Positions 44,154 to 53,429 of a DNA stretch of 64,000 nt are shown in pieces. The translations under genes and the position numbers were made by a program. The notes under the pieces were generated by a model. It saw only the letters and a program-made list of their open reading frames with translations, was not told where the DNA came from and did no database searches. The stretch is from assembly GCA_018644665.1 (NCBI GenBank), contig JABGQA010000081.1:1-64000 (forward strand), given 5' to 3'. The first letter of the stretch is position 1. Each line of letters starts with the position of its first letter. This DNA is from Candidatus Poribacteria bacterium (GTDB lineage Bacteria; Poribacteria; WGA-4E; GCA-2687025).

Positions 44154-45563
44154 GTGAGCTACCCCTCGGGGCTGGACGCCATCGTATCGGACGCGGGCGG
44201 GGAACGGATTCTGGTGGCGCAGACGCCGTTGGGAATCTCTCTCCCATTCGCGAGCCTCGAACCGGGCGACTGGTCGCACGTCGACGGTCGGGAGATCAAG
44301 GGCGCCGCGCGCGCGGCCGCCGCCGTCGAGCACGAGACGTCCGTGCGCGTGACCATGCTCTACGGGACCGAGTGGCCCAAGGGGGACGAGGCCGTTCGGC
44401 GTGTGCTGCGCTTGCACGCGTTCGAGTGCATGGACGCAAACGCGGACGCCGTGGCGCCATACGTGTGGGTCGACCGTAGCCAGACCACCGCGTCGGAATG
44501 GGTCCGGCCGTACATGGCGGATGCTGTGGCAGCGCTCGTCGCCCTGTCGGACGGGTGCCACCGGCCCGTGCCGTGGTGGGTCCCCGGGTGGGCGGCTGAG
44601 ACGACCGCGTGGTTGGACGAACGCCTGGCCGTCGCGGGCGTGCGGCGGGTTGGCCGTCTTGAACAGGTGAAGAACGGCTGGCAGAGCATCGTGATGCGGG
44701 CGCCCACGGGCGATGGCGATGTCTATCTGAAGGCGCTGGCGCCGCCAGGCTCGCGGGAGCTCGCCGTCCTGCGTGATGTGCTGGCGCCTGGACCCAACGT
44801 CCCCACGCTACTTGGGCTCGATGCCGCGCGCGGCCTGGTCCTGATGCGGGATGTCGGCGGCGTGAATCCCTCTGAGTCCGCGCGTGGCTCGCTGACCGCC
44901 GAGGACCTTCGCGCCTTGACCGAGGGGTATGCCCGAGTCCAGCGCTCTACGGCAAACGTGGCCCCAGGCGCTGTGTTCGACTGCCGTCTCGAGCGCATGC
45001 CAGCGCTGCTCTCAGCCGTAATCGACGATCTGTCCTCGCTGCTCCCCGACGACGCCCTCGCGGAGTTGGATGCCGCACGCGTGCGCGAACTCGTGCCGGC
45101 GGTTGCCCGCGTGTGCGACGCGGCCTTGCGCGTGGACATCCCACCGCATCTGGTACATGCGGACCTGGACGGCAACACCGTCGTCACGGCGAACGGCCCG
45201 GTCTTCTATGACTGGGCGGCCGCGTACGTCTCGCACCCGTTCCTGGACGTGTACGAGTTCGAAGACTCCTTGCGAGCCGCGACGGACGTCGATGGCGCGG
45301 AAGCCGCGATCGGCCACTACCTGAACGCGTGGACAGACTACGCGCCCATCCGCGAGTTGCGACAGGTGGTGACCGCGCTGAGCGCGATCCGGTCTGTCCC
45401 AGGACTGATCAAGGGAGCGCATTGCCTCCGGCATCTCCCCTCGGCGGAGTCGGAGCTCAGGACCATGCCGTACGCGCCTCTGTCACAGTCTGCGGCGGCC
45501 TGGCAGCGGAGTCTTGTGCGGGAAATCCGGCGCCTACCCGGCGACCTGGCTCACGTGGCGTAG
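44154..45563 (+). CDS. APH-fold kinase with an N-terminal extension
   Basis: About 469 residues. The C-terminal 320 residues align by eye with the kinase at 7946-8902: PGWAAETTAWLDERLAVAGV, APTGDGDVYLKALAPP, then the catalytic loop LVHADLDGNTVVT and VFYDWAAAYVSHPFLDVYEF. In this member the loop reads HADLDGN instead of HGDLxxGN. The first 130 residues form a separate domain (LVAQTPLGISLPFASLEPGDW) with no recognised family. The GTG at 44154 has GGAGG upstream; a GTG four codons earlier is also possible. It may phosphorylate the same class of substrate as its paralogue. Confidence 0.7.
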   Translation: MSYPSGLDAIVSDAGGERILVAQTPLGISLPFASLEPGDWSHVDGREIKGAARAAAAVEHETSVRVTMLYGTEWPKGDEAVRRVLRLHAFECMDANADAVAPYVWVDRSQTTASEWVRPYMADAVAALVALSDGCHRPVPWWVPGWAAETTAWLDERLAVAGVRRVGRLEQVKNGWQSIVMRAPTGDGDVYLKALAPPGSRELAVLRDVLAPGPNVPTLLGLDAARGLVLMRDVGGVNPSESARGSLTAEDLRALTEGYARVQRSTANVAPGAVFDCRLERMPALLSAVIDDLSSLLPDDALAELDAARVRELVPAVARVCDAALRVDIPPHLVHADLDGNTVVTANGPVFYDWAAAYVSHPFLDVYEFEDSLRAATDVDGAEAAIGHYLNAWTDYAPIRELRQVVTALSAIRSVPGLIKGAHCLRHLPSAESELRTMPYAPLSQSAAAWQRSLVREIRRLPGDLAHVA

Positions 45564-45620
45564 TGGCGCGTAGATGGGCGAACGCGGCCGTCTGGAGGCC
45601 GCGGCCGCCCAACCGCGCGG

Positions 45621-47533
45621 TCAGCGTCCAAACCACGGGAAGCTCAGCGCATCGATCCGCGCCTTCATGTCGTCCGACTTCGCGTCCTCGTGCTGGTAGC
45701 TCGTGTGCGGCCTCCCCATCACCCACGGCCACACGTCCGGGTCAGGCGACGCGCACGGCCACAGCTTCGGGAACAGCGCGCGGAGCATCGACGCTTCCGG
45801 CTCCGGCAACGTCAACGCTTGCATGTCGAGGTCGGGGTCGTCCGGTGTGCGTCCATCGCTGCGATCCCATGGGATGGGACCCATATCCAGAAGGCCGGCG
45901 CCCGAGTAGTACCCCATGTACAGCCGCGTGAGCGCCCACCGTGGCAGGGCGCAATGCGTCGGGCTCCGGTCCTCGCTAACCGAGACGCGACCGGATTCGA
46001 CCGCGAGCCCACGGTGACCCCATCGACATCGAACGATAAGCGCGCAGTCAGGCCGGCTTGCGCGACCGCGTGCAGTCGAGACTCGAATTCCTCCCGCAGA
46101 TCGCGCGTGAGACCGAGGAAGTCGATAACGGCGACCAACTCCGAGTCGAGGCCCGGCAGGTCGCACGGCGCACGCAGGATGTACGTGCCGCCCAGCGCGA
46201 GCGCCGTCCTCATCACCAGCGTCCTGTGCGACTCCATGAGATGCACGTGGGTCTCACCGGCCTCGCGCACGATCTCCCCAGCGAGGCGCAGGCCGGCAAG
46301 GGCTCCGTCGCGCGTTACCGCGTGGATGCCGTTCACGTAGCCGAAGTCCGTGCCGTATTCCCTCGCCTTCGCGGGGCCGTCACGATCCACGTGGAAGTAC
46401 GCTACGGGCGTCCCGTTCACCTCAGCCACGTACTGGGCCCCGCCGCCCGTGAACGCCTGGTTCCATGTCGCGTCCGGGTTGTGCCCGAGTTCGCTGCGTA
46501 CAACTGCGGCTTCCTGTTCACCAACGACCTCACGCGCCGTCGCGGCCGTCGGCACGGCGACTGCTACGTCGGTCGGCAGACTTACGACCGGGTAGTAGAA
46601 GCACGGCACGAAGCCGCAGAAGGCGTGGTCGTATTGTGAGCCGTGGACCATCACCATGCGGCAACCGGCCTCGCGCGCGAGTCGAAAGTGTCCGTGAAAC
46701 CCCTTCACGAAGGCCGGGTCGGGAACGCCGTCGGCCTCGCCGGCGATTCCCGCGCTGCTCCCGGCAACCTTGATGGCCGCGGAGTCGATGCGCCGCGTCC
46801 CCTCACCGATTTGCCCCGCGCTCGACACCGCGCCCGCCTCCTCGACGACGAACAGGCCCAGCCTGCTGGCGTCCTCGACGGAGTCCGTCGAGTGGCGCAT
46901 GAGTTCGTCGTAACGCCTCAGGTCCGCATCCGTCGCGACCGCGCGGACGACGGTGTCCGCGAAGTCCTCCGGCAGCGGACGTGTCCTCAACGTGTCGGCC
47001 ACCATGTCGGCCATCCTTTCTCTCAGCCGCTTTCTTGCGTCGTGAAGGCGCCGTTTCACCGTGCCCTCCGGCACTTCGAGGAACTCGGCGATCTCCCGCC
47101 GCGAGTACCCGCCGATGTAGAAGAGCGTGGTGGTGGTGCGCTGCTGTTCGGACAGACCACTCAGTTCGCGCAGCACGCGCGCGTGCGTTTCCTCACGCTC
47201 CAGGGCCTCCTGGGCGTTCATGTCACCCGACGGCCGCTCGGCGAGGCGGTCCACGCCTTCGGGCGCCGGCCGGGCGCTTCGGAGCGCGCGGTCGCACTGC
47301 TTGTAGACGATGCGTCGGAACCATCCGGGGAACGCGTTGGGGTCGCGCAGTTGGGGGAGTCGGACGTGCGCGTCGATGAACGCCTCTTGCGCGGCGTCCT
47401 CCGCGGCGTGGAAGTCCTTCAGGATGGAGTACGCGTAGCCGTACGCCATCGCCTGGAACCGCCGCACGATCTCGCCGAACGCGCGGGCGTCCCCTGCTCC
47501 CGTATCGCTGATCAGTTCCCCGATGTCCCGCAT
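45621..47533 (-). pseudogene. ECF-type sigma factor fused to an Eis-like acetyltransferase, interrupted by a one-base frameshift
   Basis: The N-terminal 170 residues are a complete ECF sigma factor: region 2 (IVRRFQAMAYGYAYSILKDF, DAAQEAFIDAHVRLPQLRDP) and region 4 (LSEQQRTTTTLFYIGGYS, EIAEFLEVPEGTVKRRLHDA). After a linker come two GNAT folds (AGIAGEADGVPDPAFVKGFH with GCRMVMVHGS; and QYVAEVNGTPVAYFHVDRDG with VNGIHAVTRDGALAGLRLAG) and an SCP2-like end, the order seen in Eis acetyltransferases. Near 46011 the frame changes. The correct continuation (LAVESGRVSVSEDRSP ... KARIDALSFPWFGR, ending at 45621) is one base out of phase, while the first frame runs on meaninglessly to 45812. Adding one base in the GTGGGC run restores about 637 residues. 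The start at 47533 follows GGAG. It is either a decayed gene or a sequence error. Confidence 0.75.
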
Positions 47534-47625
47534 GTGTTCTCCACGAGTGGGTACTGTAAAGACCCATCGTGGGATGCAAAGGGGCACATGGTGTGCGGGA
47601 AGTCGGACTGAGGGCGTTCGGCGGG

Positions 47626-48453
47626 CTACGCCTCGGGCTGCCGGTCGAACGGCAGGTTCATCATGCCGATGGCGCTCGTGGGGTGGGTTTCTCGCGCGAT
47701 GGTCGTGGGGTCGCCTTCGTTGGCGGGGCGGAATCGCGCGGCGCGCTCGAACGGCGCTTGCAGCGGGATGATCCCGAACTCGTCGGTCGCGGCGCGACGC
47801 AAGGCGCGTTCCGCGCCGTCGCAGATCATTGAGCGCGCGCGCTCCGGCTGGACGTGCACCGCGGCCGCGTTGCGATGTTCGTACTGAGCGGTGGTCATCT
47901 CGTCGCCGCTGCCGGGTCGGAGGCCACGTTTGACGGCGACGGTTTCGATGCCTGGAACGAGCGCCTGCGCCTCGACTGTGAACGCAAGGTCGCCGGCCCC
48001 GAAGATGGTCCGCAAACCCAGCTCGCTGGCGCACACCGCGAGCTGCCCGAACTCGCCGATGGAGACGCCGTTCACCGACAGGTCGATGTAGTTCAGCCCC
48101 TGCGTGTGGGCGAGGTGCGCGAACTCCGTGCCTGCCTTCGCGTGCTGTCCCACGAACGCCAGGTAGTCGTAGTCGCCGCCGTCATCGAGGCCAAGCGGCC
48201 AGCCCTGCGGCCACCCACGACGCATGTCGGCGCGCGGGTCGAGAAGTTCGATCTCGATGGCTCCACGGCCGTGGCCGTCTGCGACCATGAATTCCGTTGC
48301 GCCCGCAGCGGCGAATCCCTCGATGGCGGCGTTCACCTCCAGCGTCAGCAGGCGCGTCGCCTGCTCGTAGCACCGCCCGTCCGGCACGCACCAGTCGGGG
48401 AAGTCCCGCACGCCGGCCACGGACTCCAAATCGGTCATGATGTAGATGTGCAC
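47626..48453 (-). CDS. dppA: D-aminopeptidase, M55 family (DppA-like)
   Basis: 275 residues, normal length. The zinc-dependent DppA fold is recognised by the N-terminal metal motif MTDLESVAGV (Asp8, Glu10), VADGHGRGAI, FVGQHAKAGT and NGVSIGEFGQLA, which supply the remaining metal ligands and the catalytic residues. It hydrolyses D-amino-acid-containing peptides, for example from peptidoglycan turnover. It is located in the cytoplasm. It lies 92 bases upstream of the sigma-Eis gene start on the same strand and may be transcribed with it. With the M19 dipeptidase elsewhere in the window it suggests use of D-peptides. Confidence 0.88.
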   Translation of the reverse strand: MHIYIMTDLESVAGVRDFPDWCVPDGRCYEQATRLLTLEVNAAIEGFAAAGATEFMVADGHGRGAIEIELLDPRADMRRGWPQGWPLGLDDGGDYDYLAFVGQHAKAGTEFAHLAHTQGLNYIDLSVNGVSIGEFGQLAVCASELGLRTIFGAGDLAFTVEAQALVPGIETVAVKRGLRPGSGDEMTTAQYEHRNAAAVHVQPERARSMICDGAERALRRAATDEFGIIPLQAPFERAARFRPANEGDPTTIARETHPTSAIGMMNLPFDRQPEA

Positions 48454-48514
48454 GGGTAGCCTCCACGCCCGGGATCGAGGTTCGAGCCGCGCGCATTATA
48501 CACGCTCCGCGAGG

Positions 48515-50236
48515 CTATAGCGCGACGCGCTCCGGCGGAAGGAACGAGGACGCGTCCGCGCGTCGCCAGTGCCGGTCCAGCGAGTCCGGATACGGCTCCG
48601 ACAGCAACGAGCCGGGCTCGACCAGGTCGTAGAGTTCGGCGAACGTCTTGATGTCCGTCGCGCTGACGCGTCGCGCGATGTGCCAGGGCGTCAACTGCTC
48701 CGCGTACGCGAGCCCCGCCGCGCCCAGAAGCTCCATCAGGCTCTCGATCGTCGCCGCCTGATAGCTGGCGACGCGCTCAGCCTTGTCGCTGGGGTCCAGG
48801 GCACGATAGAGAGATGCGTCCTGCGTCGCGACGCCGACAGGGCAGTGGTTCGTGTTGCACTTGAGCGCCTGGATGCAGCCGAGCGCGAACATCATGGCCC
48901 GCGCGGAGTTGCACAAATCCGCGCCGAGCGCCAGCAGTCGAGCGATGTGATAGCCCGTAGAGATGCGGCCCGCCGCGATGATCCGCACGCGGTCCTTCGC
49001 GCCGATGCCGACCAGCCCGTTACGCACGAGCAGCAGGCCGTCGACCATCGGCATCCCGACGGAGTTCGAGAACTCCACCGGCGCGGCTCCCGTCCCGCCT
49101 TCAGCGCCGTCCACGGTCACGAAGTCGGGATAGATGCCCGTGTCCAGCATCGCCTTGAAGAGCGAGAGGAGTTCGCGGCGATGTCCCACGCATAGCTTGA
49201 ACCCGATTGGCTTGCCGTCAGAAAGCTCCCTCAGGCGGCCCACGAACTCCATCAGTCCAACAGGATTCGAAAACGCCGTGTGCGCGGGCGGTGAGATGAC
49301 GTCACGACCCAGTGGCACCCCGCGTATCGCGGCGATATCGGGAGTTACCTTCGCGCCGGGGAGTATCCCGCCGTGCCCCGGCTTGGCGCCCTGCGAGAGC
49401 TTGATCTCGATCATCTTCACGGTCGGCGTCGACGCGCGGTCGCGGAAGCGATCCGGGCAGAAGACGCCGTCGTCCGTGCGGCAACCGAAGTAGCCCGTGC
49501 CGACCTGCCATACGAGGTCGCCGCCGTGCTCCAAGTGGTGTGGGCTTACGCCGCCCTCGCCGGTGTTGTGGTAGAACGACCCCAACTTCGCGCCGCGGTT
49601 CAGGGCGAGGATGGCGTTGCGGCTGAGGGCGCCGAAGCTCATGGCGGATACGTTCAGCAGCGCGGCGGAGTACGGCTGCGAGCAGTCGGGGCCGCCCACG
49701 GTCACGCGTGGCGTCTCGTCGGGCGCCGCCGTCGCCGCCATTGAGTGCGTGATCCACTCGTACCCGACGCGGTACACGGGGCGCTTCGTGCCGAAGGGGA
49801 TCGTGTCCAATTCGTCCTTGGAGCGCTGGTAGACCGTGCTGCGCTTCTCGCGGCTGTAAGGCGCCTCGTCGGAATCGGACTCGATGAAGTATTGGCGAAT
49901 CTCGGGGCGGACCATCTCCAGGAGGTAGCGGAAGTTCCCGATGACGGGGAAGTTGCGCCGGATCGTGTGGCGCTTCTGCGTAATGTCCGCAACGCCGAGC
50001 GCCACCAACGGCACGACCACGACATACCCCCACAAGCACCATTTGTGCACGAGGTACCCCAACGCGCCGATGACCAACACCGCGCCAGCGCTGACGACGT
50101 AGAACGTGGGTCGGAGGCTGTGTTGGATGCGCAGAGACGCGAACACGAGGTACGTGACGACCGCCCCGAGCGCGCCCACGGCGATCATCGATACAACGAC
50201 GACAAGATAGGCCGGCAGGCTGAGCCCCTGGAGCAT
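48515..50236 (-). CDS. Membrane-anchored FMN-binding glutamate synthase-like protein
   Basis: About 573 residues. Two or three N-terminal transmembrane helices (YLVVVVSMIAVGALGAVVTYLV and others) precede the FMN-dependent glutamate synthase domain: MSFGALSRNAILALNRGAKL, HNTGEGGVSPHH, KPGHGGILPGAKVTPDIAAI, VDGAEGGTGAAP, and the 3Fe-4S cluster cysteines in CIQALKCNTNHCPVGVATQ at about residue 452. There is no glutaminase domain, as in the YerD-like stand-alone subfamily whose true reaction is not settled. The start at 50236 is the first Met before the membrane segment. It is monocistronic. Confidence 0.85.
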   Translation of the reverse strand: MLQGLSLPAYLVVVVSMIAVGALGAVVTYLVFASLRIQHSLRPTFYVVSAGAVLVIGALGYLVHKWCLWGYVVVVPLVALGVADITQKRHTIRRNFPVIGNFRYLLEMVRPEIRQYFIESDSDEAPYSREKRSTVYQRSKDELDTIPFGTKRPVYRVGYEWITHSMAATAAPDETPRVTVGGPDCSQPYSAALLNVSAMSFGALSRNAILALNRGAKLGSFYHNTGEGGVSPHHLEHGGDLVWQVGTGYFGCRTDDGVFCPDRFRDRASTPTVKMIEIKLSQGAKPGHGGILPGAKVTPDIAAIRGVPLGRDVISPPAHTAFSNPVGLMEFVGRLRELSDGKPIGFKLCVGHRRELLSLFKAMLDTGIYPDFVTVDGAEGGTGAAPVEFSNSVGMPMVDGLLLVRNGLVGIGAKDRVRIIAAGRISTGYHIARLLALGADLCNSARAMMFALGCIQALKCNTNHCPVGVATQDASLYRALDPSDKAERVASYQAATIESLMELLGAAGLAYAEQLTPWHIARRVSATDIKTFAELYDLVEPGSLLSEPYPDSLDRHWRRADASSFLPPERVAL

Positions 50237-50490
50237 GTTGCTGTCCCGTGTGTAGGCCGAGGTCGGCCGACACGGCCATACCCCATCCATTCTACGGGAT
50301 ACGCGGCCTCACGCGTGTGGGAATGGCTGCGCGGCGCGCTCCTGCGCCACGGCCGCCGCGCGAACCCCGCCACGCGGATGGCGCACAGCGCTTCCGCCAG
50401 TTGGGGAGCTCAACCTGCGTGGCGCCCGCATCCGAGCGTTCTGAGGCGCCACGGCGACTGTCGAGAGATGTCCTCAGAACGGACGGCGCC

Positions 50491-51585
50491 CTACACGCCA
50501 AGGGCGTCGAGTCCGGCCTCGATGTGGTTGATGCCGTCCTCATAGGCGGCTCGCGCCTTCGCGAGGAGGGCGCCCGCTTGCGCGTTCCGTTCCGCGTCGG
50601 GTCCCTCCGGCGACCCCCACCACAGCAGATGCTCGCCACCGTCGAGCGCGTCCGCCTCCTGCGCGAACGACTCTGATGCACGTGCAAGCGAAGCCTCGGC
50701 GGCAGCGTGTCTCGGAGCGATATCCGCCAGGAAGGCCGCAGCGGCTCGGTGCGTCGATCGGTACACGCCGTAGCAATAGGCGTCCCCGGATGTCCGCGTC
50801 TTCTCTGGATTCTGGAAGTCCTCGACCCATCGGTCGTAGGCCGCGAGGCCCTCCAGGAATACCCATCCCTCGGCGCCCATGGGATCACTCCGCAGGCTGC
50901 CCGCATGGTCGACGGCCTCGCGCAACGCCGTCAGCTCCGCGGCCGGGGCGTCCAACTCCCCTGTCTTCTCCCCGATCAGCACCGCGCCGAGGGGAGGGCA
51001 CACGTCTCCGCACGTGGCAGCGCGTCCCGCGTCGGCGCAGGCGTACTCTTCGGCGCCCGCGTAGGAGCCACGCCCGACGAACTCGCCCTTCTCCTCGTCG
51101 AAGCCACACACGACGTCCCATTCCGCTGTCGTGAACGCGTGCCACACGAGCGCCGGCCTGCCAGCGCGCACCTCGTCGCTGACGCGTCCCGCCATTGCCT
51201 CAACCGCTGCGTCAGGGTCGATGTCCTCTCCTCCCAGCGGCACGCCCTCCGTCTCGTAGCCGAAGCGTTCGATGAGTTCGCGCGGGTCCATCGCCGAACT
51301 ACTGGTGGGCGCGCATGGGCAGATGCCCGCGATGCGGAACGCAACGCCGGAGATCCCCTGCACGTGCTCGGCCGAATAGGGTTCGCCGCGGTACGTCAGG
51401 GCAACGCGAGCGCCCTCGGCCCACGGGTCGATGACGCGATATCGGTCGACACCTTCGAGTACCACGCGATGGCCTCCCTCTGCGCTGCTTGACATCCCTC
51501 GGCGCGCCGTCGCTATCGCGGCCGCGCCGGCTGTCGTGCGTACAAGGAACTCGCGTCGCGAGCATGTTCGCCGCTTCTCGCCCAT
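50491..51585 (-). CDS. Tat-exported protein of unknown function with Cys residues
   Basis: 364 residues. The Tat signal is clear: SRREFLVRTTAGAAAIATA. The mature protein contains a CPCAP motif and further cysteines (VVCGFDEEKGEFVGRGSYAG; CADAGRAATCGDVCPP) and a helical C-terminal third (HAAAEASLARASESFAQEAD). The middle is reminiscent of BtrH-type cysteine-peptidase or ornithine-transfer enzymes that keep an N-terminal catalytic Cys, but I am not certain. The start at 51585 follows GGAGG at seven bases. It is divergent from the small membrane gene. An exported cofactor-binding or peptidase-like enzyme is plausible. Confidence 0.62.
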   Translation of the reverse strand: MGEKRRTCSRREFLVRTTAGAAAIATARRGMSSSAEGGHRVVLEGVDRYRVIDPWAEGARVALTYRGEPYSAEHVQGISGVAFRIAGICPCAPTSSSAMDPRELIERFGYETEGVPLGGEDIDPDAAVEAMAGRVSDEVRAGRPALVWHAFTTAEWDVVCGFDEEKGEFVGRGSYAGAEEYACADAGRAATCGDVCPPLGAVLIGEKTGELDAPAAELTALREAVDHAGSLRSDPMGAEGWVFLEGLAAYDRWVEDFQNPEKTRTSGDAYCYGVYRSTHRAAAAFLADIAPRHAAAEASLARASESFAQEADALDGGEHLLWWGSPEGPDAERNAQAGALLAKARAAYEDGINHIEAGLDALGV

Positions 51586-51888
51586 CGTAGCGCCTCCGTG
51601 GCTAGCGCTGGTTCCTCCGGGAGCCGGACAGGTCTCCGACCTGAAGCCGGGCGAACGGCGGCGTCGTATCCTGCGCCCGCCGCGCCGACGAGCACTGAAC
51701 AGAGTAGCCAACCCGTTCGCTGCGGCCGAGGGCATGTGCGCTACATGCCGCACAGGGAAGAGGGGTGCGCTCGTTCAATGGCATGCCGTCTCATGTGCTA
51801 TCTTTCGACCACCTACGCGGTCACAGCGCCCGAACGTAACCTGGAGCGTGTGCGACGGGCGGCGTCGAATCGAGCAGGGAGAATCCGC
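51586..51888. other. Divergent intergenic region
   Basis: 303 bases between the Tat-exported protein gene and the small membrane protein gene. I see no consensus promoter, repeat or RNA signature. Confidence 0.3.
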
Positions 51889-52233
51889 ATGACTCCAGAC
51901 GATCCAGAGCCGGGCCGTGCTCCCAGCGGGTTGTCAGTGCAGCGACCGCCCCATGCCGCCGCCTCCGGCCGAGCTCTACGGATACGAAGGTCGGCAGCCA
52001 CGCCGATCTCGTGGAAGCTTATGGTCGGCGGCGCGGTGCTCGGGCCCGTGGTAATGGCTGCGGTAGCGCTAGGGCCGGCGGTCGCGACGGCGTTGGGCGT
52101 CGGCGGCCCCCGCACTGTCGGCGGGGCGGTCCAGGCGTCGATGGGAGTCGGTTACGCAGTGTTGGTCGGGGTGCCCACGGGAGCCCTCGCCGGGGCGTTC
52201 ATTGGGGCGCTACGGGCACGGCCGGGCCGCTAG
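51889..52233 (+). CDS. Small Gly/Ala-rich membrane protein
   Basis: 114 residues. The start at 51889 has AGGGAG seven bases upstream. After a Pro-rich hydrophilic N-terminus there are two membrane segments with glycine-zipper spacing (VGGAVLGPVVMAAVALGPAVA and AVLVGVPTGALAGAFIGAL). Nothing identifies a function. A degenerate partial copy of its coding sequence occurs at 54010-54117, next to a piece of the neighbouring AAA gene. Confidence 0.5.
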   Translation: MTPDDPEPGRAPSGLSVQRPPHAAASGRALRIRRSAATPISWKLMVGGAVLGPVVMAAVALGPAVATALGVGGPRTVGGAVQASMGVGYAVLVGVPTGALAGAFIGALRARPGR

Positions 52234-52406
52234 AGCCACTGTAGCTCACGCTCCTGCGCAGCATCCGGCGCACTCACCGACGGGTCGTCGCCGCTGCCTC
52301 CGACGGCTTGCCGCGGGACCCGTGACGCCGGACCCGTACCGGCCTGGATTCACGCGCACGCGAGTCCCGCTCGGAGCAAGCATCGGCCGCGCGAGCAGGA
52401 CGACCA

Positions 52407-53183
52407 TCACCTTGTGATGGCATCCGGCAGGTGCTCCGGCAGCAGCGTCGGCCCGTCGCACCTCGGCGCCGCATACTCGAGCGCGAACATCAGGTCCCGC
52501 GCGTTCCTGGGCCACTCGTAGGCGACCAGCAGATCCATGGTCTCGGGCGCGACCGACGGCGCGGCCCGCTGCCACCCGGCGCTGAGACGCCGCAGGAAGT
52601 GTTCCACGAGCATCGGGATGCCCTCGGGATGCTCCCGCAGCGGCGGGATAGTGAACGTAGCGTCGGCGAACGCCTCGTACAGGTCCCGCCGGAACGTACC
52701 CTCGACAACGGCGGTCGCCATGTCCGGCGTCGCGTCGGGGTTCGTGAGCGCCAGGATCCGCACGTCGCACTGCTCTGATCTCGGCGACGCCGTCCCGGAT
52801 AGCCGACCAGTCTGGATCGCGGCGTACAGCGCGTCCTGAGCGGTCGGCGGCGCGCGGACGATGCCGTCGACGGCCAGCGTTCCGCCCTCCGCGCGCGGCA
52901 AAGACCGCGCTACTTCGGCGTCCGTCCGCGTTGGCGACTCGCCACAGTATTGGGTGTGGAACGGCCCGCCTCGTCTGGCGCTGAGCCCGTGGATACCTCG
53001 CGCGAACATCACTTTGCCCGTGCCGCTTTCCCCGACGACAAGCACCGGGCAATCCCGCGCCGCGATCTCGCCCGCCTGCGCGAACAGGTCGTTCAAGTGC
53101 GGATTCGCCGTGACGAACCCCGCCTGCCGCATGAATGCCTCGCCGCGTGCAGAGCCTGACTCCCGAACGTCGCCCGCCGTCAT
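52407..53183 (-). CDS. Degenerate sigma54-activator-type AAA+ protein
   Basis: 258 residues covering only the AAA+ domain of a bacterial enhancer-binding protein. Walker A is intact (VVGESGTGKVMFARGIH), and sensor/arginine regions are recognisable (FRRDLYEAFADATFTIPPL, LVEHFLRR, LLVAYEWPRNARDLM). The GAFTGA loop that contacts sigma54 is missing, and Walker B reads TLAVDG where the family has TLFLDE, losing the catalytic Glu. There is no receiver, GAF or DNA-binding helix-turn-helix domain. It is therefore unlikely to activate sigma54; it may be decaying or have a new role. The start follows AGGAGG. Confidence 0.7.
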   Translation of the reverse strand: MTAGDVRESGSARGEAFMRQAGFVTANPHLNDLFAQAGEIAARDCPVLVVGESGTGKVMFARGIHGLSARRGGPFHTQYCGESPTRTDAEVARSLPRAEGGTLAVDGIVRAPPTAQDALYAAIQTGRLSGTASPRSEQCDVRILALTNPDATPDMATAVVEGTFRRDLYEAFADATFTIPPLREHPEGIPMLVEHFLRRLSAGWQRAAPSVAPETMDLLVAYEWPRNARDLMFALEYAAPRCDGPTLLPEHLPDAITR

Positions 53184-53429
53184 GTTCGCCGGCCTCCTTC
53201 GACCCTACTCGCCGCGTTCAACGGCGTTGCGTCGTGTGAGGCTGACGTCGTGGCGTCTGGGCCGTCGGCGCCGGGCAGCGCCCAACGTGATCCCCAACCG
53301 CCGCCTGCCGGACGTCGCCCCTACGATGCCGCGCATGCTACCCTAAGCCGGATCTGCGGCACGCCCACGTGCGAGATTCCGCACGGCCGGTATCGCCGCC
53401 TCCTTCGAGCCCTCGAGAGCGATGAAGCC

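Noticed and set aside
47534-48034. Upstream extension of the sigma factor frame
   Set aside because: Overlaps the DppA gene in another phase; the sigma domain starts at 47533 with a good ribosome site.
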